A DNA stretch of 8,746 nucleotides, from the NCBI GenBank assembly GCA_017999075.1, contig JAGOBX010000126.1, positions 1-8,746 on the forward strand, in the 5' to 3' direction. The notes beneath the pieces were generated by a model that saw nothing but the letters and a program-made list of their open reading frames with translations, did not search any database and was not told the origin of the DNA. A program made the translations under genes and the position numbers. The stretch is from JAGOBX01 sp017999075 [NCBI: Candidatus Babelota bacterium]. Lineage in GTDB: Bacteria > JAGOBX01. Positions 1-6,384 of this stretch are shown one piece after another (the stretch's first letter is position 1; each line of letters starts with the position of its first letter).

Positions 1-1133
1 TTATTTAAAAATAAAAAAGTAATCTTTATTTCGCCGCCTTCTTTTGTATATTCTACAGCATTGTTTAAAAGATTTATAATAACCTGTTTTATTCTCTGTT
101 CGTCAATAAATAAATTTAAATCTTTCTCCGAAAAATTAACTGAAAACTTGATTTGTTTTTCATCAGTCATAATTTTACCAATATCTTCACAGAAAGCTAC
201 TAATTCTTTCAAGTTAACACTTGAATATTTCAATTGAATGCTATCATAATCGGCTTTTGCAAGAAATAATAATTCATTAGTCATTCTTTGAACATATTCT
301 ACTTCTTCTGATAAACGATAAAAAATGTTCGAGTCATCTTCGGAAAGTTTTTCTGATTTTCCTATAAGTTCTATACCGTTTTTGATTACAGCGAGGGGAT
401 TTTTAATCTCATGTGAAAAATCAGAAAAAAACCGATTAATTCTATTAAATGAAATTTCAAGACGTTCAATCATATAGTTGAATGTTTCGGTTAATTTTTC
501 CAAAACATCATTAGATTTGACATTTTCAATTCTTCCACTGAGATTTTTTATATTTATTTTATTAACTTCATCAATAATTTTATTCACAGGATTCAACGCT
601 TTATTTACAAACAAGTTTGAAATAAAAAATAAAATAAAAATAATTATAATAAAAATAATAATAAACAATGCATTTATTTTGTTCACAAATTTTAAATATG
701 CGTCTAACGATATAAAATAAATAAAAGTAAAATTTTTATTGTTAATATTATTCTTTTCAATATAAAATCTGAATAAGTCACCTCTGATAGTTTCATTATA
801 ATAATAAGCTCTGTCTTCAGATTTTTCTAATTTAAAATCATTAAATTCCATATTTTTTACTTTTGGAGAGTTATATAATACTTTATTATTTTCATCGCGT
901 ATTTGAAAATAAAAATGTTCTAATTCAATATCAAGTTGTCTGAGATTATTCAATTCCAATTCGTTAAAATAAATTTTTTGACACAATTTAGAATATTCTT
1001 TTATTTCATTATTTTCATATTCAATGGCAAATTTTTCAGTAAATATATTAACTACGATAACTTGAATTATAAATACTGTCGACAATGCAAAAAATAATAT
1101 TAATGTTAATTTTAATTTAAAAGGTATTTTCAT
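1..1133 (-). CDS. Membrane sensor histidine kinase, 3' end cut by the window edge
   Basis: This is the sensor partner of the response regulator next to it: it should autophosphorylate on a histidine and pass the phosphate to that regulator at the inner membrane. The minus-strand frame from the ATG at 1133 stays open to base 3, giving 377 visible residues. Visible parts are a transmembrane segment (about 9-31), an extracytoplasmic region of about 115 residues, a second very Ile/Phe-rich membrane segment (about 150-175), a HAMP-like linker (NPVNKIIDEVNKI), the HisKA H-box FSHEIKNPL with His241, and the N-box NLLNNAVEYT (354-363). The frame ends just after, so the G1, F and G2 boxes of the ATP-binding domain lie outside the window. 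The start is fixed by an ATGA overlap with the upstream regulator. Architecture resembles CusS/QseC-type kinases. The sensor region matches no domain I can name, so the signal is unknown. Confidence 0.93.
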   Translation of the reverse strand, partial: MKIPFKLKLTLILFFALSTVFIIQVIVVNIFTEKFAIEYENNEIKEYSKLCQKIYFNELELNNLRQLDIELEHFYFQIRDENNKVLYNSPKVKNMEFNDFKLEKSEDRAYYYNETIRGDLFRFYIEKNNINNKNFTFIYFISLDAYLKFVNKINALFIIIFIIIIFILFFISNLFVNKALNPVNKIIDEVNKINIKNLSGRIENVKSNDVLEKLTETFNYMIERLEISFNRINRFFSDFSHEIKNPLAVIKNGIELIGKSEKLSEDDSNIFYRLSEEVEYVQRMTNELLFLAKADYDSIQLKYSSVNLKELVAFCEDIGKIMTDEKQIKFSVNFSEKDLNLFIDEQRIKQVIINLLNNAVEYTKEGGEIKITFLFLN

Positions 1134-1810
1134 GATTGCTTACTCCGCATCATATAACCCGAACCTCGTATAGTCAAAAGCATTTTAAACTCAAAATCCG
1201 AATCAATTTTTTTTCTCAAATAATTTATATATACATCAACAACATTAGTAAAATTATCAAAATTAAAATTCCAAACACGTTCAATTATCATTGTGCGCGT
1301 AAGAATTCTATCAGGATTTCGCATAAAATATTCCAGTAAAGAAAATTCTTTCAAAGTTAGTTCAATATTTTTTCCAATTCTTTCAGCCTTATGGGTAAAT
1401 AAATTCAATTTTAAATCTCCAAGTTTTAATACACCGGAGTTATCAGGAATGGTTATAACACGTAGTAAAGCTCTAACTCTAGCGGATAATTCCGGAAAGC
1501 TGAAAGGTTTGGTTAAATAATCATTAGCGCCAGCGTCAAGGCCTTTGACAATATCAACAATTTCATCGCGAGCTGATAAAAATAATATTGGTACTGTTCT
1601 TTTCTTTGTACGGATAGATTTACATATTTCCAATCCATCTTTTACAGGAAGCATAACATCAAGAATAAACAAATCAAAATCAAAATTCAAGGCAAGACTC
1701 AAACCATATTCACCGTTAGAAACAATATCAACTGCATATCCTTCTGTCGAAAGCCCTTTTTTAATAAATTCAGCAAGAGCCAAATCATCTTCAATAATTA
1801 GTATTTTCAT
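1130..1810 (-). CDS. OmpR/PhoB-family response regulator
   Basis: A 226-residue transcription factor of normal family length. The receiver domain (1-120) has the acidic pair in IIEDD, the phosphoacceptor Asp51 in FILDVMLP, the conserved Ser79 in FLSA and Lys101 in LTKPF. The C-terminal half (about 125-224) is a winged helix, with the typical LTLKEFSLLEYFMRNP, the Arg-rich ILTRTMIIERVW helix, VDVYINYLRKKID, and the RGSGYMM wing. It is therefore a DNA-binding activator or repressor controlled by phosphorylation. Its stop overlaps the start of the kinase gene by four bases (ATGA), so the two are translated together and are a cognate pair. A purine-rich GGTGG lies seven bases before the ATG, one of the few Shine-Dalgarno-like sites in the window. 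Sequence style resembles CusR/CzcR metal regulators, but no metal-resistance gene is visible, so the target is not assigned. Confidence 0.96.
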   Translation of the reverse strand: MKILIIEDDLALAEFIKKGLSTEGYAVDIVSNGEYGLSLALNFDFDLFILDVMLPVKDGLEICKSIRTKKRTVPILFLSARDEIVDIVKGLDAGANDYLTKPFSFPELSARVRALLRVITIPDNSGVLKLGDLKLNLFTHKAERIGKNIELTLKEFSLLEYFMRNPDRILTRTMIIERVWNFNFDNFTNVVDVYINYLRKKIDSDFEFKMLLTIRGSGYMMRSKQS

Positions 1811-2076
1811 AATAAAACCACCATCTCATCCTATTAATTTATTTTGTCAATTTTATTTAAATTTTATCTACTTTTAAATTTTTAAAATTGTATTTATTAT
1901 CTCTTATAATTTTTATCAACGAATATTAATTATATAAAAAGAATAGCAGATGAAAATTAAAATATCATTAAAATCCAATTAGTATTTTCTAATAATTAAA
2001 AAAAGCTACATTTCTTAAAAATTACAATATTTAAATAAAATAAAATCGGTAAAATATTAGGTTTGAAAAGTTACTA
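1811..2076. other. AT-rich intergenic gap before the two-component operon
   Basis: This 266-base gap lies between the yggS stop and the response-regulator start; both genes read on the minus strand. It should hold the end of the hisB-flavodoxin-yggS transcript and the promoter of the two-component operon. A TTGACA-like hexamer occurs on the minus strand at 1850-1845, but no good -10 box follows at the right distance, so I do not call a promoter. There is no GC-rich hairpin with a T-run, no coding frame worth naming and no RNA gene. Confidence 0.5.
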
Positions 2077-2784
2077 TCAAGATAAGAAAAAAGCAGAACC
2101 TATACGTAAATGAGTAGCTCCTTCTTCTATTGCAAAGATGTAATCATTACTCATTCCCATCGACATATATTCCATATGCAATCCAAATTCGGAATTCAAC
2201 GTATTTTTAAGGTTTCTCAAGTCAGAAAAAGTTTTTCTGATAATTTTTTCATCAGAAGTCTCAGGAGCCATAGTCATTAACCCGCAGATATTTACATTAG
2301 TCAAAGATGATTTGTTAACGCAATAATGGTCAAAGATCTGTTTTGAAGTTTCTGTATCAGCTCCAGTTTTAGTATTCTCATCAGAAACATTAATTTCCAC
2401 GAGAATGTCTATTATCCTATTATGAATAATTGCATGTCTATTTATTTCCTGAACAAGTTTTATACTGTTAACCGAGTGTATCAGGTTTATATATCCGGCA
2501 ATATATTTAATTTTATTTGACTGGAGAGTGCCTATCATATTCCAATTAATGTTATTGTCATTAATATTTTCTCTAAGTTCACGGATACGCTGAACTCTAT
2601 TTTCACCAATATTTGTTATTCCGTAATTTATTATTTGTTTAACGGCAGCAGCATCAACATATTTAGTTACAGTGATAATTGTCAATTCAGAAAAACTGCG
2701 GTTAATAACAGAACATCTATTTTTGATTGATTCAATTATTCTATTATAATTATCTTTAAATTTCAACAAATCAAACTGAAACAT
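2077..2784 (-). CDS. yggS: YggS/PROSC-family pyridoxal-phosphate-binding protein (PLPHP)
   Basis: A 235-residue single-domain protein of the usual family length. The family binds pyridoxal 5'-phosphate in the cytoplasm and keeps free PLP and amino-acid pools in balance; it has no proven catalytic activity. Lys41 in ITVTKYVD is the expected Schiff-base lysine. Other family marks are IGENRVQ, IGTLQSNK, HSVNS, EINVSDENTKTG, GLMTMAP, the SMGMSNDY phosphate-site loop and the C-terminal HLRIGSAFF. The position before LQSNK, often His or Pro in the family, is Thr here, which is a minor change. It is the last gene of a three-gene operon and starts eight bases after the flavodoxin-like gene. No Shine-Dalgarno sequence precedes the ATG. 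The family call is secure. Confidence 0.96.
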   Translation of the reverse strand: MFQFDLLKFKDNYNRIIESIKNRCSVINRSFSELTIITVTKYVDAAAVKQIINYGITNIGENRVQRIRELRENINDNNINWNMIGTLQSNKIKYIAGYINLIHSVNSIKLVQEINRHAIIHNRIIDILVEINVSDENTKTGADTETSKQIFDHYCVNKSSLTNVNICGLMTMAPETSDEKIIRKTFSDLRNLKNTLNSEFGLHMEYMSMGMSNDYIFAIEEGATHLRIGSAFFLS

Positions 2785-2792
2785 AATGGCTG

Positions 2793-3287
2793 TTATAATT
2801 TCACTGATATTTTTTGAATTAAATCCTGTATTTCAGGAGTTATTTTTTGTTTTATTCTTAGTTTTTCATTGGATAATGATGAAAAATTAAGATTATACTC
2901 TGACTTACCAATTAATTTTTCAATAAATTTATAAGTCCCTGGAGATTTTCCACCGCTTGTAGTAACGATAAATTTAATTTTATTTTGAAGAATAAGAGAA
3001 TTATCTTCTATAACCTGTCTGACCGGAACTGCAGGTTTTCCAGCCCAAACCGGAGAACAAAATATTATAATATCGTATTTACTGAAATCAGGTTGTTTAA
3101 CAAGTTCAGTTTTTTTGTTAAAAACAGAGTCGAATCCGCTTTTAACATATCCCAATAAACCGTATCTCAACGAAAAATTTTTTTCAAGCAATTCAAATAA
3201 TTCGAATTTATCAAGAGATTCTTTAATAATTTCAGCCACATACCGTGTTTTATTTGTTCTGCTATAATATAAAATCAAACCATTCAT
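2793..3287 (-). CDS. Flavodoxin-like FMN-binding protein
   Basis: This small cytoplasmic protein has the flavodoxin fold and probably binds FMN as an electron carrier or small reductase. It opens with strand LILYY followed by the phosphate loop SRTNKT (residues 9-14), then has DIIIFCSPVWAGKPAVP, where Trp81 would stack on the flavin, and the second flavin loop VTTSGGKSPGT. In most relatives the phosphate loop reads SRTGNT, so the glycine is replaced by Asn here. I place the start at the ATG at 3287 because the family begins directly with this strand. A TTG two codons earlier (3293) overlaps the hisB stop as TTGA and is an alternative; the protein is 164 or 166 residues. It lies between hisB and yggS in a tight operon. 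The redox partner and substrate cannot be read from the sequence. Confidence 0.88.
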   Translation of the reverse strand: MNGLILYYSRTNKTRYVAEIIKESLDKFELFELLEKNFSLRYGLLGYVKSGFDSVFNKKTELVKQPDFSKYDIIIFCSPVWAGKPAVPVRQVIEDNSLILQNKIKFIVTTSGGKSPGTYKFIEKLIGKSEYNLNFSSLSNEKLRIKQKITPEIQDLIQKISVKL

Positions 3288-3289
3288 AA

Positions 3290-3886
3290 TCAAAAAATTC
3301 CTTTAGTCGTATTTAATCCGTCTATTCTTTCGTCTACTGAACAAGCAATATTAAGCGCTTTTGCGGCGCATTTAAAAACAGCTTCAATTCCATGATGAAT
3401 ATTATGACAGTATTTCAAATTTATATGAAGAGTAATTCCTGAATGCATAACAAACTTCTCAAAAAATTCTTTTACAAGTTCGACATCAAAATTTCCTGTT
3501 CTGTCAGCAGGCAGAGACACGTTATAACTTAAAAATGGTCTATTACAAATATCTACAGAAACTTCAGCCAAAGATTCGTCCATTGGCAATATAAAAAAAC
3601 CATATCTTTTAATATTTTTCATATCTCCAAGAGATTTTTTAAACGCTATTCCAAGACATATGGATATATCTTCAACTGTGTGGTGAAAATCAACTTCAGT
3701 ATCACCCTGTGCTTTCACCTTAATATCAAATAAACCATGTTTAGTAAATAATTCAAGCATATGTTTCAAAAATCCTATCGGAATATCAATAGAATATTTG
3801 CCTGAACCGTCAATATTATATTCAACAAATATTTTTGTTTCATTGGAATTGCGTTCCATTGAATATTTCCTGATTATTTTTTCCAT
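3290..3886 (-). CDS. hisB: Imidazoleglycerol-phosphate dehydratase
   Basis: This enzyme dehydrates imidazole glycerol phosphate to imidazole acetol phosphate, the sixth step of histidine synthesis, using Mn ions in a 24-subunit complex. At 198 residues it is the monofunctional dehydratase, without the N-terminal histidinol-phosphatase found in E. coli and many Bacteroidota. Active-site elements visible in order are ERNSNET (Glu11), the HML motif with His42, HHTVED (His68, His69, Glu72), the RYG and PMDE segments (Arg94, Asp103), RPFL (Arg116), LHI (His154), NIHHGIE (His164, His165, Glu168) and the C-terminal TTKG (Lys195). The near-invariant Asp before His42 (usually FxDHML) is Lys41 here. 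The start gives the expected N-terminus, with no clear Shine-Dalgarno site. It is first in an operon with a flavodoxin-like gene and yggS, and no other his gene is in the window. Confidence 0.95.
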   Translation of the reverse strand: MEKIIRKYSMERNSNETKIFVEYNIDGSGKYSIDIPIGFLKHMLELFTKHGLFDIKVKAQGDTEVDFHHTVEDISICLGIAFKKSLGDMKNIKRYGFFILPMDESLAEVSVDICNRPFLSYNVSLPADRTGNFDVELVKEFFEKFVMHSGITLHINLKYCHNIHHGIEAVFKCAAKALNIACSVDERIDGLNTTKGIF

Positions 3887-4014
3887 AATTTTTTCACAAA
3901 TCCGAATTTAAAATATATAAAACTCAAATAAAAACTGACACTGTAAAAATTTTGTTACTTTAATTATATTAAATAAAATAAAATATACAAGAAATAATTG
4001 ATTTTTATTTTTTT
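3887..4014. promoter_or_regulatory. Divergent promoter region between hisB and the molybdenum-hydroxylase gene
   Basis: The genes on both sides read away from this 128-base AT-rich spacer, so it must carry the promoters for both, an inference from layout. It contains a perfect inverted repeat, TTTAAT-TAT-ATTAAA (3959-3973), that could be an operator or just AT-rich chance. No -35/-10 pair is strong enough to call on either strand. No sigma-54 (-24/-12) element, GG-N10-GC, is visible even though the downstream operon encodes a sigma-54 activator. Confidence 0.4.
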
Positions 4015-4032
4015 ATGTTCTATATTTTTTTT

Positions 4033-6384
4033 ATGGATTCAAATTTAAAGAATGTCGGCAAAAATATTTTAAAAAAAGATTCATTATCATTAAGCTGCGG
4101 ATTACCTTTATTCTGCGATGATTATGATTTTCAAAACATTCTTCATGCTAAAATACTATATTCTCCTTATCCACATTGCATTATAAAAAATATCGATACA
4201 TCCACCGCTGAAAAAATCAAAGGGGTTAAATGTATTCTGACTTACAAAAATGTTCCTGATTCAGTTTATTCCACTTCAGGACAAAGTTTTCCCGAACCTT
4301 CGCCATACGATTCAGTTATACTGGACAAAAAAATGAGGTTTATAGGAGATAAAGCTGCTGCAGTTGCTGCAGAAACTGAAGAAGCTGCTGAAGAAGCTTT
4401 ATCATTAATAAAAATTGATTACGAACAACTTCCTTATTCCCTATCCACTGAAGAATCTTTGAAAGATAATGCAGCTGTTATACACGATGAAAATTACGCC
4501 AAAACTTTGATAGACGTTAACTATGAGCCTTCAAAAAATAAAGTTTGCAGTAAAACGGTAAACTTAGGTTCTGCTGCAAATTCAAACTTATTTAATAACT
4601 GCAGAAACATTTTAGAAGAAGAATATTCAACGCATTATGTTTCTCATTGTATGATGGAACCTCATATAACTATAACCTATTTTGATAATTTCCGGAGATT
4701 GGTTATAATAACAGCAACTCAAGCGCCATTTCATGTACGTCGAGTTATAAGCGAAATATTAGGAATCCCTATAAAAAATATACGTGTAATAAAACCTAAG
4801 ACAGGCGGTGCATTCGGAGGAAAACAGGATCTTGTTCTGGAACCCATTTGTTCGTTATTAACATTGCGTACAGGTCTTCCTGTAAGGTTAGCATATTCAA
4901 GAAAAGAACAATTTATTTCTGCGAGAACAAGGCATCCTGAAAAAATATATATAAAATCAGGATTTGACTATTCAGGAATTATTTCTGATATTGAAATGAA
5001 GATAATTTTAAATTCAGGAGCTTATGGCAATCATACTTTTACCGTAGGATGTAATTCAGGCAGCAAAACTCTTCCAATGTTTAACAAAATAAAAAACATA
5101 AGATTTGATATGACCGGAGTTTATACAAATATGCCTGTAGCCGGGGCTTTCAGGGGTTATGGCGCTGTTCAAGGTTTTTTTGCTTTCGGAACACACATTG
5201 ATCAGATTGCAAACAAACTCGGAATTGATGTAATTGAACTATACAAAAAACAGCTTATTTCAAAAGGCGAATCTGCCGAATTATTAAAACATATAAGCGA
5301 AGGAAAACAGCAGGACGATTACAATGTTGACAGCTGCATTTTAATTGATTGTATAAATACGGGCATTAAAGAAATTGATTGGTATAATAAACTAAAACAT
5401 AAAGATATGCGGTCAACCAAAACTTTAAAACGAGGATTAGGTATGGCTGTTATGATGCAGGGTTCTTCAATACCTTATATTGATATGTCATCTGCTGTAA
5501 TAAAAATGAACGAGGACGGTTCTTTCAATATTCTATGCGGAGCTTCTGATTTAGGATGCGGAAGCGATACAGTAATTTCACAAATAGCAGCAGAAACATT
5601 ATCGTGTTCCGCCGACGATATAATTATTTATTCTTCTGACACGGACATGACAACTTATGATTCCGGAGCATTCGCATCATCCACAACTTATTTATCTGGA
5701 AACGCCGTAAAAAAAACTGCCGAATCTATAAAAATCCAAATATTAAATACAGCTTCGGAAATGATGTGCGAACCAGTAAGTAATTTCTACATATCAAATT
5801 CCCAGGTTGTTTCCAGGATCTCTCAAAAAAAAGTTTCCTACAAAGATGTTGGTTATTATTCGTTTTACACAGGAAATCTTAAACAAATATGCGCTTCAGA
5901 ATCTTTTATGTCAAAAAAATCTCCGCCGCCGTTTTCAGTTCATTTCAGTGAAATAGAGGTTGATATTGAAACAGGCAAAATAAATGTTTTAGAATACGTT
6001 ACTGTAACAGATTGCGGAACTGTCATTAATCCTAAGCTTGCAGAATGTCAGATTGAAGGTTCTGTTATAATAGGATTGGGATTCACATTGACAGAAGAAT
6101 ACATATTCGATAAATCAGGAAAAGTTTTAAATCCTAATCTTGGCAACTATAAAATATTTACATCTATGGATATCCCAAAATTAAAAAATATTATTCTTAA
6201 CAGTTATGAAGATACAGGTCCTTTCGGAGCAAAAAGTATAGGGGAAGTAGCAGTAAACGGTCCTGCTCCGGTTATATCAAACGCAATATTCAATGCAACA
6301 GGAATAAGATTATATGATACTCCGTTCACTTCGGAAAAAGTTTTTTTTCATTTAAAAAATAAAGGCAGAACAGAATTATTATGA
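4033..6384 (+). CDS. Xanthine dehydrogenase-family molybdopterin-binding subunit
   Basis: This is the large catalytic subunit of a molybdenum hydroxylase, the class that oxidises purines, aldehydes or N-heterocycles. It has about 783 residues, the normal length for a free-standing molybdopterin subunit, and has neither FeS nor FAD domains. The N-terminal part (about 10-145) is the Ald_Xan_dh_C hammerhead domain: VGKNILKKD, ILYSPYPH, RFIGDKAAAVAAET. Cofactor-contact motifs follow: TQAPFHVRR with Gln230, GGAFGGK (258-264), GAFRGYGAVQ (about 371-380), DLGCGSDTV (the family usually has Gln or Thr where Cys is), SGAFASSTTY, and the end block GPFGAKSIGE with the expected catalytic Glu738. There is no twin-arginine signal, so it is cytoplasmic. 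The ATG at 4033 fits the family start; an in-frame ATG at 4015 adds six residues. Its stop overlaps the next gene (ATGA). The substrate is not determined; the end block resembles clostridial-type XDH relatives. Confidence 0.93.
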   Translation: MDSNLKNVGKNILKKDSLSLSCGLPLFCDDYDFQNILHAKILYSPYPHCIIKNIDTSTAEKIKGVKCILTYKNVPDSVYSTSGQSFPEPSPYDSVILDKKMRFIGDKAAAVAAETEEAAEEALSLIKIDYEQLPYSLSTEESLKDNAAVIHDENYAKTLIDVNYEPSKNKVCSKTVNLGSAANSNLFNNCRNILEEEYSTHYVSHCMMEPHITITYFDNFRRLVIITATQAPFHVRRVISEILGIPIKNIRVIKPKTGGAFGGKQDLVLEPICSLLTLRTGLPVRLAYSRKEQFISARTRHPEKIYIKSGFDYSGIISDIEMKIILNSGAYGNHTFTVGCNSGSKTLPMFNKIKNIRFDMTGVYTNMPVAGAFRGYGAVQGFFAFGTHIDQIANKLGIDVIELYKKQLISKGESAELLKHISEGKQQDDYNVDSCILIDCINTGIKEIDWYNKLKHKDMRSTKTLKRGLGMAVMMQGSSIPYIDMSSAVIKMNEDGSFNILCGASDLGCGSDTVISQIAAETLSCSADDIIIYSSDTDMTTYDSGAFASSTTYLSGNAVKKTAESIKIQILNTASEMMCEPVSNFYISNSQVVSRISQKKVSYKDVGYYSFYTGNLKQICASESFMSKKSPPPFSVHFSEIEVDIETGKINVLEYVTVTDCGTVINPKLAECQIEGSVIIGLGFTLTEEYIFDKSGKVLNPNLGNYKIFTSMDIPKLKNIILNSYEDTGPFGAKSIGEVAVNGPAPVISNAIFNATGIRLYDTPFTSEKVFFHLKNKGRTELL

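Noticed and set aside
1-3. TAA on the minus strand at the left edge as the kinase stop
   Set aside because: It is out of frame with the kinase (codons sit at 3-5, 6-8 and so on), and the ATP-binding domain is incomplete there, so the gene runs off the window.
478-720. Open frame of 80 codons on the plus strand
   Set aside because: It lies antisense within the histidine kinase, and its hydrophobic look mirrors the kinase's membrane segment. It has no family features.
1136-1877. Several plus-strand open frames across the response regulator
   Set aside because: They are antisense shadows of a clear OmpR-family gene and show no domain of their own.
1978-1993. ATTAG-TATTTT-CTAAT inverted repeat as a terminator
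   Set aside because: The stem is only five AT-rich pairs with no GC core and no clear T-run, so it is not credible as an intrinsic terminator.
2541-2555. Thr in YggS where relatives often have His or Pro before LQSNK
   Set aside because: This position varies across the family, and the Schiff-base lysine and phosphate loops are intact.
3887-4032. Sigma-54 promoter upstream of the XDH-NtrC pair
   Set aside because: No GG-N10-GC element was found on the plus strand here, so self-activation cannot be claimed.
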